DNA of 64,000 nucleotides from Peribacillus deserti (GCF_016909175.1 NZ_JAFBFI010000005.1:1-64000); one strand, 5' to 3'; positions 41,695-54,849 are shown, counted from the first letter of the stretch. The notes: generated by a model from the sequence alone, not told the origin. Numbers and translations: made by a program.

Positions 41695-42693
41695 TTAATT
41701 CGAACTGTTTAAGATTACCTCAATATTTCGCAGTTCTTCGTCTGTAAACTCTAGATTATTTAGCGCTGCCACGTTTTCTTCAATCTGGCTGACCCTGCTT
41801 GCACCAATTAGAGCAGAGGTTACTCGGCCGCCGCGAAGTACCCAGGCGAGCGCCATTTGCGGCAGACTTTGCCCTCTTTCGGCTGCGATCTTGTTTAATT
41901 TTCGGACGCGATCGATTACCTCCCGTGTTACCCGCTCCTCACCAAGTGCACCGGTAGATTTGGCAGCTCGTGAATCGGCAGGTACGCCCCCAATGTATTT
42001 ATTTGTCAGCAATCCCTGCTCTAATGGGCAGAAAGCAATAGAGCCGACGCCGCTATTTTCTAAAACGTCCTGAAGACCGTCTTCAATCCATCTGTTCAGC
42101 ATGGAGTAGCTAGGCTGATGAATCACTAGTGGCGTTCCTAAACGGTTGAGGATTTCAGCTGCTTCTGCCGTTTGTTCGGCACTGTAGCTGGAAATCCCAA
42201 CATAGAGCGCTTTCCCCTGGCGGACGATGGAATCGAGCGCACCCATTGTTTCCTCAAGAGGTGTATTTGGGTCTGGACGATGAGAGTAGAAGATATCTAC
42301 ATAATCCAGCCCCATGCGTTTAAGGCTTTGATCGATGCTCGCCGTTAAATATTTTTTAGAACCCCACTCACCGTACGGCCCTGGCCACATATAGTAGCCT
42401 GCTTTTGTGGAAATAATCATTTCGTCCCGATACGGAGCAAAATCGGTTTTTAACATTTCGCCAAACATTAGTTCAGCTGAGCCTGCCGGAGGTCCATAAT
42501 TGTTGGCCAGGTCAAAATGTGTAATGCCCAGATCAAAGGCTTTTCTTAACATGGCTCGGCCATTTTCAATTGTATCGACACCGCCAAAATTATGCCAGAG
42601 CCCAAGAGAAATTGCTGGAAGCTGAAGTCCCGAACGTCCGCTTCTATTATACTTCATTGTTTTATAACGATTATCAGCTGCTTGATATACCAT
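41695..42693 (-). CDS. Aldo-keto reductase, YghZ/GpR-like
   Basis: An enzyme of about 332 residues with the AKR tetrad: Asp and Tyr in HFDLANNYGPP, Lys in ISTKAGYYMWPGPYG, His in FYSHRPDP. The GYYMWPGPYGEWGSKKYL insertion is typical of the YghZ (L-glyceraldehyde-3-phosphate reductase) branch. The start is ATG 42693 (MVYQAADN) after TTGAGG; the frame runs 19 codons further without a ribosome binding site. It is the left end of a series of minus-strand sugar genes. The real substrate is unknown. Confidence 0.88.
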   Translation of the reverse strand: MVYQAADNRYKTMKYNRSGRSGLQLPAISLGLWHNFGGVDTIENGRAMLRKAFDLGITHFDLANNYGPPAGSAELMFGEMLKTDFAPYRDEMIISTKAGYYMWPGPYGEWGSKKYLTASIDQSLKRMGLDYVDIFYSHRPDPNTPLEETMGALDSIVRQGKALYVGISSYSAEQTAEAAEILNRLGTPLVIHQPSYSMLNRWIEDGLQDVLENSGVGSIAFCPLEQGLLTNKYIGGVPADSRAAKSTGALGEERVTREVIDRVRKLNKIAAERGQSLPQMALAWVLRGGRVTSALIGASRVSQIEENVAALNNLEFTDEELRNIEVILNSSN

Positions 42694-42854
42694 TTGTATG
42701 TCCTCAATTCTACTTTTATTTTTCAATCTGAGAAACCTGTTTTTTTCCATTTTGGCTTTCTCTGCCCATATTTCTTACTGCCTGGTGCCGTTTGAACTGC
42801 TCCGCCTGCAGCACTAGTAAATTTGTATGCGGAGCTTTAAACGCTGCTATCCTC

Positions 42855-44102
42855 CTAAACACTCATACCTTTACTCTTTGAACCTGCTATTCTTTCTTTG
42901 CCATAGACAGTTATGAATAAGCAGCCGATGGCAGCGAAAATGGTGTAGATTGTAATCATCTGACCATAGCTGATCATGGACGAAATTAAGCCGAATAGAA
43001 GATACCCAGCTGTTGAGCCGATTTGTGTAGTATTCATATACAGGGTTGTTGCTGTACCCGGCGCTTCAGGGATAAAATCCTGAAAATAAGCTATGGCAAT
43101 CCCTGCCGTAATTGATATTTGAGCAGCGCTTAAAATCTGAAGCGGATAAATCTGCCAAGGTTCAGAAACGAATCCGAATATTAAAAAGTAAATAAAGGCC
43201 ATGAAGTAGCCGATTTTTATTAATATGGAATTATCCATTTTTGTTGCCATCATCCCAATGATAATCATCATGGGAACTTCGAAAATTGGTGCTACGCTAA
43301 AGATAATCCCAACTTGCATTTCTGTCCCGTGCAGTACCTTAGTAACAAATAGAGGTACATTCAGCATGTGGATTGAGGATGCTGCATAAAGAAGAAAAGC
43401 AGCTGCGAGATTCGCAAGTATATGAGGCTTGCTGATATACTTTTTAACCTTGATTGTTTCTTGATTGGGCACTTCCTGCCGTTCAATATCTTTTAAAAGA
43501 AAAATAGCGGTTAACATGCCCAGCAAATAACAGGCAGCTACAAAAAAGAACAATCCTTTGAAATCAAACACCATCACGAGCCATGCTCCCAGCGCCGGCC
43601 CTCCTACCCATGCCAGAGCAAAAAACATCCGGAAAATGTTCATAATGAGCGGTGTTTCTTCACTTGGCACTTTAGCATTAGTCAGCGCATCCCTGGCATA
43701 TGCCCATAGCTGCGGGACAGTCGCAGCCGCGCTCCCAAGCACGAAAAAACCAGTTAATGCAAGCGCATAGTAATTGCGCAGATAGGCAAAGAGTATATAT
43801 CCAAGCGCGCCGGCTAAAGACGAATAAATAAGAATTTTCCTGCGGCTTAATGTTGTATCAGACTTCTTTGCTATATAGCTGCTGATCACCACACCGCCAA
43901 CCGCCATAATGGTCATAAACAGCCCGAAACCGATATTGCTCATCCCTACTTCATCGATTCCAAAGAGTGAAGAAAAAGGGGCAAAGAAGGACATGCCAAG
44001 ACCATAGAGGATATTAAGCAGAAATAGGACCGGTAAGGAGGGAATCCTCCAAATAAAGAGCAATCTTTCTTTAAGAGCAGCCAGCACGTTTTTATTTTTC
44101 AT
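42855..44102 (-). CDS. MFS sugar efflux transporter, SET family
   Basis: A 415-residue membrane protein with 12 helices. Family marks are GLGMSFFAPFSSLFGIDEVG in helix 1, KKSDTTLSRRKILI between helices 2 and 3, and the helix 4-5 stretch GSAAATVPQLWAYARDAL. SetA/SetB-type proteins export sugars or sugar phosphate-stress products. I use ATG 44102 (with CGGGGA upstream); a TTG three codons earlier is the alternative. It lies between the GH1 genes and an aldo-keto reductase; a role in discharging excess mono- or disaccharide is an inference. Confidence 0.85.
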   Translation of the reverse strand: MKNKNVLAALKERLLFIWRIPSLPVLFLLNILYGLGMSFFAPFSSLFGIDEVGMSNIGFGLFMTIMAVGGVVISSYIAKKSDTTLSRRKILIYSSLAGALGYILFAYLRNYYALALTGFFVLGSAAATVPQLWAYARDALTNAKVPSEETPLIMNIFRMFFALAWVGGPALGAWLVMVFDFKGLFFFVAACYLLGMLTAIFLLKDIERQEVPNQETIKVKKYISKPHILANLAAAFLLYAASSIHMLNVPLFVTKVLHGTEMQVGIIFSVAPIFEVPMMIIIGMMATKMDNSILIKIGYFMAFIYFLIFGFVSEPWQIYPLQILSAAQISITAGIAIAYFQDFIPEAPGTATTLYMNTTQIGSTAGYLLFGLISSMISYGQMITIYTIFAAIGCLFITVYGKERIAGSKSKGMSV

Positions 44103-44266
44103 TGTTATCAATCCCCGTTTGGTTATCTATCAAATCCATTCATGTAAAAAGTAACCTGGACTTCTGAGTGAAATGGAAGCCTTTCTTATCTGCAGGAATT
44201 CAATAGTTTCCCAATATCCCCACCCCGCCCTAAGGACGAAAGGTCGATTGATTCTCTCGTAATTTT

Positions 44267-45742
<1,476 letters not shown>

Positions 45743-45772
45743 CTAATGCACAATAAATCAAAAAAATTGTTT

Positions 45773-45786
45773 TGATATCGTTTTCA
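45773..45786. promoter_or_regulatory. cre site upstream of the first GH1 gene
   Basis: TGATATCGTTTTCA fits the TGNNANCGNNNNCA cre pattern fully. It lies 67-80 bases before the start of the 44267-45706 gene. Confidence 0.65.
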
Positions 45787-45912
45787 AAACAGAGCTGATT
45801 ATCCGCTTACACAAATAATTATATATGTTTAGTGTTAAATGTATATACATTTAATTTTCAAAATTCAGAAAATATCTTTATCCTTTTTCTCTAAATTCCT
45901 TGTCTCAAACCC

Positions 45913-47352
45913 TTATTTGTATAATTGATCGTTTTTTACTGATATTTCTCTTTTCTTGATAAGCTCTTGATACCAATAAGCAGATTTCTTCATCCTTCGG
46001 TTTCGGTTTTCGTCAAGGTCGATTTCCACCAAACCATACCTATTTTTGAATGCGTTCATCGGGGATACATTATCTGTGAATGCCCATAGCATGTAACCTG
46101 AACAATTTGAGCCCTCTTCTATCCCTTTTAACAGCCATTTTAAATGCTCGCTGATAAATTCAATTCTGTAATCATCCTGAATCATCTTCTGTTCATTTTT
46201 ATAGTTGAATTCATTTTCTACACCCATGCCATTTTCCGCGATAAACCATTCGATATTTCCGTATTCATCCCTCATCCGAAGAGCCATATCAAGCATAATT
46301 TGCGGATAGATTTCCCAGCCGCGGAAAGGATTCATCTTTCTCCCAGGAAGCTCAAACATTTCGTAATAGAAAGCCGGATGGAATGGTACTTCTTCATTCC
46401 AGGCTGTTGTTCTCGCTTTAACCCTATGCGGGAAGTATAAATTTAAACCTACATAATCAACCGTATTCTCTTTTATGATCTCTAGCTCCGAATCCGCAGC
46501 TTCAAATACTATATCGTGTTTCTCCATTAACTCAAGAAGCTCCGCAGGATATTCACCTTTTATGGAAGGATCCATGAATACTCTATAAAAAAACAAGTCA
46601 TATATCCTGGCAGCATCTTGATCGTGCTTTGCACTTGAACGGGCATATGTTACTTCTGGATTTAAAATCACGCCGATCTTTGAGCCGTACTTTTCTTTGT
46701 ATCCTTTTTCTTTAAACAACTGAACAACTTTCGCTGTTGCTAGAGATTTGTTGAAGTTCCACTGCATCCATTTACGGGTATTTTGTTCAAAGGGATAGCG
46801 GATAGCGTCTAAGTATACTCTTGTTTGTACAACTATAGGCTCGTTAAAGGTGAACCAGTGTTTCACACGTTCTCCATAGCGTTCAAAAACCTTTTCTGCA
46901 TATTTCACAAACAGCTCCACAACATGCTTCGAGCCCCAGCCGCCATAAGTTTCTAATAAAACCGCTGGCAGCTCATAATGCTCTAAGCAAATCATCGGTT
47001 CGACACCTTGTTGGATTAATTCATTGATCATAGAGTCAACATATGCTGCATACTCTTCATCGACATTTCCATTTTCATAGTCAGTGAGAAAACGGGACCA
47101 GTTAATGGAGGTCCGGTAATGTGTCAATCCTATTTCTTTCATCAAAGCGGCATCTTCTCTATAGCGATTATAATAGTCCGTAGCTACAGCAGGTCCATAC
47201 CCGTTATGCCAGACATGTTTATTGTTTTTGTACCAGAGATCAATATATGAATCCTGTGTTTCTTTCTTGCCGCTCCAGCCCTCAGTCTGCCAGGCGGAAG
47301 AAGCAGCGCCCAGGATGAAGTCACGCGGGACAGACATGATAAGGTTTTCCAC
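45913..47352 (-). CDS. Divergent GH1 glycosidase
   Basis: A 479-residue GH1-fold enzyme, clearly less similar to its two neighbours. The N-terminus is PRDFILGAASSAWQTEGW; the acid/base Glu lies in FTFNEPIV and the nucleophile in IAENGMG. In the phosphate-binding loop (NVSPMNAFKNRYG) Ser and Tyr are kept but the Lys is one residue early and an Asn takes its place, so phosphate specificity is doubtful. The GTG start at 47352 has GAGGAGG at 7 bases. It lies between the two other GH1 genes, downstream of a long hairpin. It probably has a different disaccharide substrate. Confidence 0.85.
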   Translation of the reverse strand: MENLIMSVPRDFILGAASSAWQTEGWSGKKETQDSYIDLWYKNNKHVWHNGYGPAVATDYYNRYREDAALMKEIGLTHYRTSINWSRFLTDYENGNVDEEYAAYVDSMINELIQQGVEPMICLEHYELPAVLLETYGGWGSKHVVELFVKYAEKVFERYGERVKHWFTFNEPIVVQTRVYLDAIRYPFEQNTRKWMQWNFNKSLATAKVVQLFKEKGYKEKYGSKIGVILNPEVTYARSSAKHDQDAARIYDLFFYRVFMDPSIKGEYPAELLELMEKHDIVFEAADSELEIIKENTVDYVGLNLYFPHRVKARTTAWNEEVPFHPAFYYEMFELPGRKMNPFRGWEIYPQIMLDMALRMRDEYGNIEWFIAENGMGVENEFNYKNEQKMIQDDYRIEFISEHLKWLLKGIEEGSNCSGYMLWAFTDNVSPMNAFKNRYGLVEIDLDENRNRRMKKSAYWYQELIKKREISVKNDQLYK

Positions 47353-47372
47353 TATCTTTCCTCCTCAGCATA

Positions 47373-47418
47373 AAATAGAAATGGAGATTAGGTAAAATAC
47401 TAATCTCCATTTCTATTT
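47373..47418. terminator. Long symmetric hairpin between GH1 genes
   Basis: A 19-base perfect stem (ATAGAAATGGAGATTAG / CTAATCTCCATTTCTAT) with an 8-base loop. It follows the third GH1 gene and precedes the second on the minus strand. A strong terminator or mRNA 3'-end stabiliser. Confidence 0.8.
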
Positions 47419-47449
47419 TTACCATTTCACAAGATCAGCATACATAAAG

Positions 47450-48868
<1,419 letters not shown>

Positions 48869-49906
48869 TTAATTTAATGTATATATTTTAGGATTTTCAC
48901 CCTGAATACCCTCTTCTAAAATTTCCATAACGGTAAGAATTTCTTCATCGCTTACCAGCTTCTTTTTGCCATTCATAACAGCTTGGTACAGATTATCATA
49001 CACACGGCCATAATCTCCCTTTGGTGTAATAATCTTCTCAAAATGACTTCCATCAGAGTCTTCGAATTGAACTTTCCCATAAGATTCTTCAGGATCCAGC
49101 CCAAACCCGCTCTGATCTGGAGTCATCCCGGCTTTCAGACATTCTTCCTGTCTATCAATTCCATATTTAACAAAGCTTCCTTTTGTTCCAAGGAGAGTGA
49201 ACTTAGGATACGGGATCTTGACTAAATGATTGGTTTTCACGATGGCTTTAAAATGTTGATAAAAAAGCTCAACATGATAATAATCATCCGGATTATTAGG
49301 ATTTCGAACCGACCTGATATCTGTGTAAACCTTATCAGGTCTGCCGAATAAAGATATGATCTGGTCTATGGTGTGAACACCCAGGCCATAAAAAGCCCCG
49401 TCCATTTTCTTGCCGTGATTATCCGGATATTCGGTTCTGAAGTAATCGAAATGGGATTCGATTTCTACTATATTCCCAATACGGCCACTTGAAAGCACTT
49501 GTTTTAATGCAAGGAAATCACTATCGAACCGTCTATTTTGAAACGGCATAATAACTAGGTTCTTTTCTTTTGCAAGATTGATTAGATCTTTTGCCTCCGC
49601 TAGTGTTGTGACAAATGGTTTCTCCACCAGAACATGTTTATTATGCTCAAGGCTCCTTCTTGCAAACTCGTAATGGGAAGCGTGTGATGTGCAGATGGAA
49701 ACAAGCTGTATGTCCGGATCCTGAAGTATATCATCGATCTCCGATGTGAACTCGATGCCGCAGGACTTATATTGTTCCTCTACGTCTGGTTTTCTAGTTT
49801 TCGAGTAAATTTTGCTGACCTCAAGAGAATCCCTTTGCAATACATAGGGAAGATGATATCGATTTGTACTCTTTCCAAAACCAATAAACCCGATTTTTAA
49901 TTTCAT
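48869..49906 (-). CDS. Gfo/Idh/MocA-family oxidoreductase
   Basis: An NAD(P)-binding dehydrogenase of about 345 residues. The nucleotide loop is KIGFIGFGKSTNRYH, the conserved EKP is in HVLVEKPF, and the C-terminal domain has GAFYGLGVHTIDQ with the catalytic His region. It resembles the YdgJ/YhhX/YrbE branch, which oxidises sugars or sugar derivatives. ATG 49906 has TTGGAGGGAAG upstream; the frame extends 12 codons more without support. It lies between an aldo-keto reductase and a GH1 gene, which suggests redox treatment of an unusual glucoside. Confidence 0.9.
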   Translation of the reverse strand: MKLKIGFIGFGKSTNRYHLPYVLQRDSLEVSKIYSKTRKPDVEEQYKSCGIEFTSEIDDILQDPDIQLVSICTSHASHYEFARRSLEHNKHVLVEKPFVTTLAEAKDLINLAKEKNLVIMPFQNRRFDSDFLALKQVLSSGRIGNIVEIESHFDYFRTEYPDNHGKKMDGAFYGLGVHTIDQIISLFGRPDKVYTDIRSVRNPNNPDDYYHVELFYQHFKAIVKTNHLVKIPYPKFTLLGTKGSFVKYGIDRQEECLKAGMTPDQSGFGLDPEESYGKVQFEDSDGSHFEKIITPKGDYGRVYDNLYQAVMNGKKKLVSDEEILTVMEILEEGIQGENPKIYTLN

Positions 49907-49947
49907 AACTTCCCTCCAATTTATAGGTAGCAGGATTTTCAAGCGGG

Positions 49948-50922
49948 TTACCAGATTGGAACAAAACCTCTGATTTCTTCCAAAACAGAATCAATTTCAT
50001 CCAGGATGTTTTGAGGAATCTCAAGCCCGGATGCCTTAACGTTTTGTTCTACCTGCTCAGGGCGGCTGGCACCGATGATAGCGGAGCTGACCCCTGGCTG
50101 TCTCAACACCCATGCTAGTGCTAACTGAGACAATTCTACATCAAGGCTCTTTGCAATTATCGCAAGCTTTTCCACTCGAGTCAGCACATCATCGTTCAGA
50201 TAGCTGTTAATCCAGGTGTTTGTCCCTTCATTTGCTGCCCTGCTTGCTGAAGGCACCTCCTGTCCCGGCTTATACTTGCCAGTCAGAATTCCCTGTGCCA
50301 GCGGTGAGAATACAACTTGCCCAAGTCCTTCCTTCTCACTTACCGGCAGAACGTCTTTTTCGATATACCTAACGAGCATATTATAGATGGGCTGATTAGA
50401 AATAAGCGGTCTTAAATGTTGTGCTCTTGCTATATGTACTGCATCTGTGATCTGTGCTGCCGACCATTCGCTGACGCCGGCATATAGAATTTTACCCTGA
50501 GACACTAAATCGTCTAAAGCCCTTAACGTTTCATCCACTGGTGTTTCCGGATCGTAACGATGGCATTGATATAAATCGATATAATCTACCCCAAGACGTT
50601 TTAAGCTTGCTTCACATTGCTCGATAATATGTTTTCTAGATAAACCGCGCTCGTTGGGACCTTTGCCCATTGAAAAAAAGACCTTTGTTGCCAGCACATA
50701 GCTTGAGCGCTGATATTCTTTTAATGCCTCCCCAAGAACCCGTTCCGCAGCTCCCTTGTTATACGCATTAGCTGTATCAAAAAAGGTAACGCCCAGCTCA
50801 TATGCCTTGTGAATACAGGCAGCTGACTTATCCTCTTCGACTGCAGTTCCGTATGTCAGCCAGCTTCCTAAACCAATCTCACTTACCTTTAGACCGGATC
50901 TTCCTAATCTCCTATACTGCAT
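49948..50922 (-). CDS. Aldo-keto reductase
   Basis: A 324-residue AKR with the catalytic Asp and Tyr in FFDTANAYNKG, Lys in LATKVFFSMG and His in YQCHRYDP. NADP-binding features are GASRPEQVEQN and the preceding SSAIIG. The start is the second ATG (MQYRRLG) because GGAGGT lies 6 bases before it; the first ATG would be only one base away from it. It is the first gene of the cre-controlled operon that continues with a Gfo/Idh/MocA enzyme and GH1. Confidence 0.9.
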   Translation of the reverse strand: MQYRRLGRSGLKVSEIGLGSWLTYGTAVEEDKSAACIHKAYELGVTFFDTANAYNKGAAERVLGEALKEYQRSSYVLATKVFFSMGKGPNERGLSRKHIIEQCEASLKRLGVDYIDLYQCHRYDPETPVDETLRALDDLVSQGKILYAGVSEWSAAQITDAVHIARAQHLRPLISNQPIYNMLVRYIEKDVLPVSEKEGLGQVVFSPLAQGILTGKYKPGQEVPSASRAANEGTNTWINSYLNDDVLTRVEKLAIIAKSLDVELSQLALAWVLRQPGVSSAIIGASRPEQVEQNVKASGLEIPQNILDEIDSVLEEIRGFVPIW

Positions 50923-51055
50923 GTCCATACCTCCTGTTTTATGGAGGCTCTTTCCATAGTTTAATTAAGTTACGATAGAGAGCCTCCGAAACCTGGTTGA
51001 TCACCACTGAAAAAATTGCTTCGTAATTAATCGATGCAGCTGTCTTCCCGCTGTT

Positions 51056-51105
51056 TTCTAAAACGCTTTCATCTACTATTATAAATCTATTTTTATATAT
51101 GTCTA
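51056..51105 (-). promoter_or_regulatory. Promoter plus cre site for the AKR-Gfo-GH1 operon
   Basis: Minus-strand TAGACA (51100-51105), 16 bases, TATAAT (51078-51083). TGAAAGCGTTTTAG (a cre with two mismatches, 51058-51071) follows immediately downstream, so CcpA could block initiation or elongation. Confidence 0.65.
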
Positions 51106-51147
51106 TTCTTTAAATTAATAAGTATAGACAATTACTCAATTTCTTTT

Positions 51148-52929
51148 TTAACTAACCTCTAATGTGTGATGCTGGGACTTATGGAGCTTCCAATAATGTC
51201 CTTTTTGATTAAGTAATTCCTGATGTGTCCCTTCTTCTATAATTCTGCCGTTTTCAATAAACAGAATGCGCGTTGCATTTTGAATCGTTGAAAGACGGTG
51301 AGCAATGATAAAGGAAGTTCTGTCTGCAAGCAGTGTTTCAAGACCCCTCTGAAGAGCAAGCTCCGTTTCTGTATCAATAGAAGATGTAGCTTCATCCAAG
51401 ATAAGAATCTTAGGATCTGCCAGCAGTGCCCTTGCAAACGAGATAAGCTGCCTTTGCCCGGTAGAAAGCCTGGTCCCTCTTTCATTTACCTCTGTTTGAT
51501 ATCCATCTTTCAATTCGCTGATAAAGGGGTCAGCCTGGACTGCTTTCGCAGCTGCGATCACTTCTTCATCTGCTGCGTCTAATCGTCCATAACGGATATT
51601 GTCCATGATCGTACCAGAAAAAATAAAAGGATCCTGAAGCATAACCCCCATTTGTTTCCTAAGGGAGTGAATGGTAACGGTCTTAATATCTACATCGTCT
51701 ATTTTGATGGATCCGCTGTTAATGTCATAAAAGCGGCTGATCAGGCTGACGATTGTCGTTTTTCCCGAGCCGGTTGCTCCGACAAGGGCAATAGTATCTC
51801 CTGGATTGGCTTTAAAATTGATTCCTTTAAGGGTCCGGTCTTCGCCTTCATAGCCAAACACCACATCATCGAACTCTACCTTCCCTTTGATCATACCCAG
51901 GTCCTTGCTCTCGGGGTCACTTGTAACAGTCGGCTTCTCATCCATCATTTCAAAGATTCGTTCTAGATACGCCATGGCATTAATAATGGCATTATAGAAA
52001 TTTCCGATGTTTGCGAGCGGTGTCCAGAACATCCAGATATACCCGATGAACGCTATCAATGAACCCACAGTCACACCATCGCCAATCATGGATATCCCCA
52101 TCACATAGATAAAGGAAACAGTCAGAACTGAAATGTTTTCAATAGAAGGCCAGAGAAGGAACTGAATATAGACAGCCTTCATCCAAGAGCTTCGATACTC
52201 ACCAGAAACCTCCTGGAAGATTCTTTTGTTCTCGCTCTCCCTTGTAAAGGCCTGTGTCACTTTAATTCCATTAATGCTTTCATGAATATAAGCGTTCATA
52301 TTGGATTGTTTATTGCTCAGATCCTGCCAGGCTTTACGCTGGGCATTTTTAATTAGGAAGATAATACCTGCAAGTACCGGAAAGCCAAGCATAGCGAGAA
52401 GTGTCAGCTTCACATCAATAACGAGCATAAACCCAATAATGACGGCGAGACTAAACATATCAGTGATTAAATTGATCAAACCATTTGACAGTAAATCACT
52501 TAACGAATTCACATAATTTACTACACGGACTAAAATTTTCCCATGCGGTCTGCTGTCATAAAAAGAAAAGGAAAGAGACTGTAAATGTGTAAATAAATCT
52601 TTACGGATATTCTGGATAATACTCTGCCCAATTTGGGACATGATCCTGATCCGGTATTTCATGCATATTCCAGTTATAATCAGTGCAAATAAGTAGATCG
52701 CTGACAAAAGAAAAAGACCCGGGATATCTTTGCCTGGTATTTCTTCATCAATAGCCTGTTTGATTAAATACGGGCCGATTAAGTTCGCACCACTTGCGAT
52801 CAGCATGATGAGAACCGTCAGGATGATCTTCTTTTTGTATGGTTTAATATAAACAAACAGCCTCTTCAGATGAGTGATACTAAATGGGGTATCCAGCTCT
52901 TCATCAACATCAAATTTATTACGGGCCAT
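51148..52929 (-). CDS. Heterodimeric ABC exporter subunit with intact ATP site
   Basis: A 593-residue half-transporter: six transmembrane helices (about 35-325) and a nucleotide-binding domain with Walker A GATGSGKTT, signature LSTGQRQ and Walker B ILILDEATSSID with the catalytic Glu. The coding region begins one base after the stop of its partner (TAA-ATG), so translation is coupled. The pair resembles BmrC/BmrD and YfiB/YfiC of Bacillus, which export drugs. No regulator is adjacent. Confidence 0.92.
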   Translation of the reverse strand: MARNKFDVDEELDTPFSITHLKRLFVYIKPYKKKIILTVLIMLIASGANLIGPYLIKQAIDEEIPGKDIPGLFLLSAIYLFALIITGICMKYRIRIMSQIGQSIIQNIRKDLFTHLQSLSFSFYDSRPHGKILVRVVNYVNSLSDLLSNGLINLITDMFSLAVIIGFMLVIDVKLTLLAMLGFPVLAGIIFLIKNAQRKAWQDLSNKQSNMNAYIHESINGIKVTQAFTRESENKRIFQEVSGEYRSSWMKAVYIQFLLWPSIENISVLTVSFIYVMGISMIGDGVTVGSLIAFIGYIWMFWTPLANIGNFYNAIINAMAYLERIFEMMDEKPTVTSDPESKDLGMIKGKVEFDDVVFGYEGEDRTLKGINFKANPGDTIALVGATGSGKTTIVSLISRFYDINSGSIKIDDVDIKTVTIHSLRKQMGVMLQDPFIFSGTIMDNIRYGRLDAADEEVIAAAKAVQADPFISELKDGYQTEVNERGTRLSTGQRQLISFARALLADPKILILDEATSSIDTETELALQRGLETLLADRTSFIIAHRLSTIQNATRILFIENGRIIEEGTHQELLNQKGHYWKLHKSQHHTLEVS

Positions 52930-54684
52930 TTATATCACTTCCTTGCCATGCTGCTTATGATCAAAGTTTCCATACTGGTTTTTATACACATTATAGTAAT
53001 AGCCCTTCTTCTTAATCAGTTCTGTATGCTTTCCTCTTTCAATAATTCTTCCGTTCTCCATCACGAGGATTAAATCCGCTTCTTTTACTGAAGAAATTCT
53101 GTGGGCAACAATAAAGCGGGTTTTACACTGATGAATAGATTGCAGGGTAGTTTGGATCCGCAGCTCAGTCTCCATATCGACACTGGAGGTTGTATCATCC
53201 AAAATGAGTATAGACGGGTCCTTTAGTATCGCTCTGGCTAAAGCAATACGCTGACGTTGTCCTCCAGAAAGACCCACTCCCCGCTCTCCTACAATCGTGT
53301 CGTAACCTTCCGGTAAAGCAGAGATAAAGTCATGCGCTTCTGCTAGTCTTGCAGCATTCTGTATAGAATCGAGTGATGATTGAGGGCTTCCGTACGCGAT
53401 ATTTCCTTCAATTGTATCCGAAAAAAGGAAAATATCCTGCATGACCATAGCCATTCCATCCCGGAGTCTTTGAATGTCCCAATCTTTTACATTGATGCCA
53501 TCCACTCTCACTACCCCGCTTGAGGCATCATAAAAACGGCTTAGGAGATTTACTAATGTAGATTTACCGGAGCCCGTCGGACCAATAATCGCGACGGACT
53601 GCCCTGGTTTTGCCTTAAAGTTTATATCCTTAAGTACAGGACCTTCGCCATAGCTGAAATTCACATGGTCGAACTCTACGACTCCATTAAAGTTTTTTAC
53701 CTTGGCAGCCTCTGTTTCTTGATTCATGATTTTTGGTTCTGTTTTCAAGAGCTCCTCCACTTTTTCAGCAGAAGCAATGAACCGCTGTACATCATTGATC
53801 AGCCAGCCTGCCATGCGCATTGGATTATTGAGGGCCCAGATCAGAGAATTGAACATGACCAGCTCACCAAATGTAAGGGAACCGTGGATCACCATAATCC
53901 CTCCGGCTAAAATCATAACCACCGTCAGCACGCCTGCAAGTGAATCCAGAATCGGAAGATATTTTTCCCAAATCTTCGCAGATTGCAAATTCTTTTCTTT
54001 AAAGGCACCGTTTTCGGCTGAAAATTTTTGGATTTCATACTCTTCCTTAGCGAATGCTTTTACAACCCGGTTCCCGCTGATGTTTTCCTGCACCACTGAG
54101 TTCAGTCTGGCAAATTGATTCCTGATTTCGGTAAACGTAGGACGAACATCGGCTGTGAGCCGAAAAGCGAAGAAACCAATAAAAGGTGTTACCATCAGCA
54201 TGGCCAGAGCCAGCGGTGGATGAATATAAAACATAAACCCAATGGCAAATAGCAGAATCATAGCATTCTCAAAAATCATATAAATGGACCACGCGGTAAA
54301 ATGCCGGACAGCTTCCAGATCACCTGTCATACGGGCCATAATATCCCCTGTTTTAGTCTGATCGTAGAAACTGAAATCCAGTTTATGAAGGCGGTCATAC
54401 AAATTTGCCCTCATCTTGAAGATGACATTCTGCGACAGCTTTTCAAACGTCATTTGATACCCATACCGTACTATTGTCCTAAAAAAAGTAAACCCAATCA
54501 TTATTCCTAACAGCGGCCCCAATACATTCTTCTGCTGCCCATAAATAACATCATCCACGATCTTACCTGCTATATACGGGTTAAGCATGTTTAATGCCGA
54601 AACAACCAGCACGAGCAGCAAGCCAAGTGCAAACCTGCCCTTATATTCGCGTATGTAGCTCCAGGCCCATCGCAAGCTATGCAT
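52930..54684 (-). CDS. Heterodimeric ABC exporter subunit with degenerate ATP site
   Basis: A half-transporter of about 584 residues, six helices plus a nucleotide-binding domain. Walker A is GPTGSGKST and the signature LSGGQRQ, but Walker B reads ILILDDTTSSVD, with Asp in place of the catalytic Glu. This substitution is normal for one half of heterodimeric exporters such as BmrC (YheI), and the partner (51148-52929) supplies the competent Glu. The start is ATG 54684 (MHSLRWAW) after GAAAGGAGGT; the frame upstream has no ribosome binding site. Confidence 0.92.
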   Translation of the reverse strand: MHSLRWAWSYIREYKGRFALGLLLVLVVSALNMLNPYIAGKIVDDVIYGQQKNVLGPLLGIMIGFTFFRTIVRYGYQMTFEKLSQNVIFKMRANLYDRLHKLDFSFYDQTKTGDIMARMTGDLEAVRHFTAWSIYMIFENAMILLFAIGFMFYIHPPLALAMLMVTPFIGFFAFRLTADVRPTFTEIRNQFARLNSVVQENISGNRVVKAFAKEEYEIQKFSAENGAFKEKNLQSAKIWEKYLPILDSLAGVLTVVMILAGGIMVIHGSLTFGELVMFNSLIWALNNPMRMAGWLINDVQRFIASAEKVEELLKTEPKIMNQETEAAKVKNFNGVVEFDHVNFSYGEGPVLKDINFKAKPGQSVAIIGPTGSGKSTLVNLLSRFYDASSGVVRVDGINVKDWDIQRLRDGMAMVMQDIFLFSDTIEGNIAYGSPQSSLDSIQNAARLAEAHDFISALPEGYDTIVGERGVGLSGGQRQRIALARAILKDPSILILDDTTSSVDMETELRIQTTLQSIHQCKTRFIVAHRISSVKEADLILVMENGRIIERGKHTELIKKKGYYYNVYKNQYGNFDHKQHGKEVI

Positions 54685-54849
54685 ATTTACCTCCTTTCTC
54701 AAGCTCAGAAGTCCAGACAAGGCTGTCTGGGTAGAATGAGCCAGGACTCTCTTTTTAAATCTGGAAAAAGAGCCTAAACAAATCATATTTTGTGTACGGC
54801 CTTCTTATGAATGGCAATTAAAAATGATTCGTTTTTCACAATTACTGTT

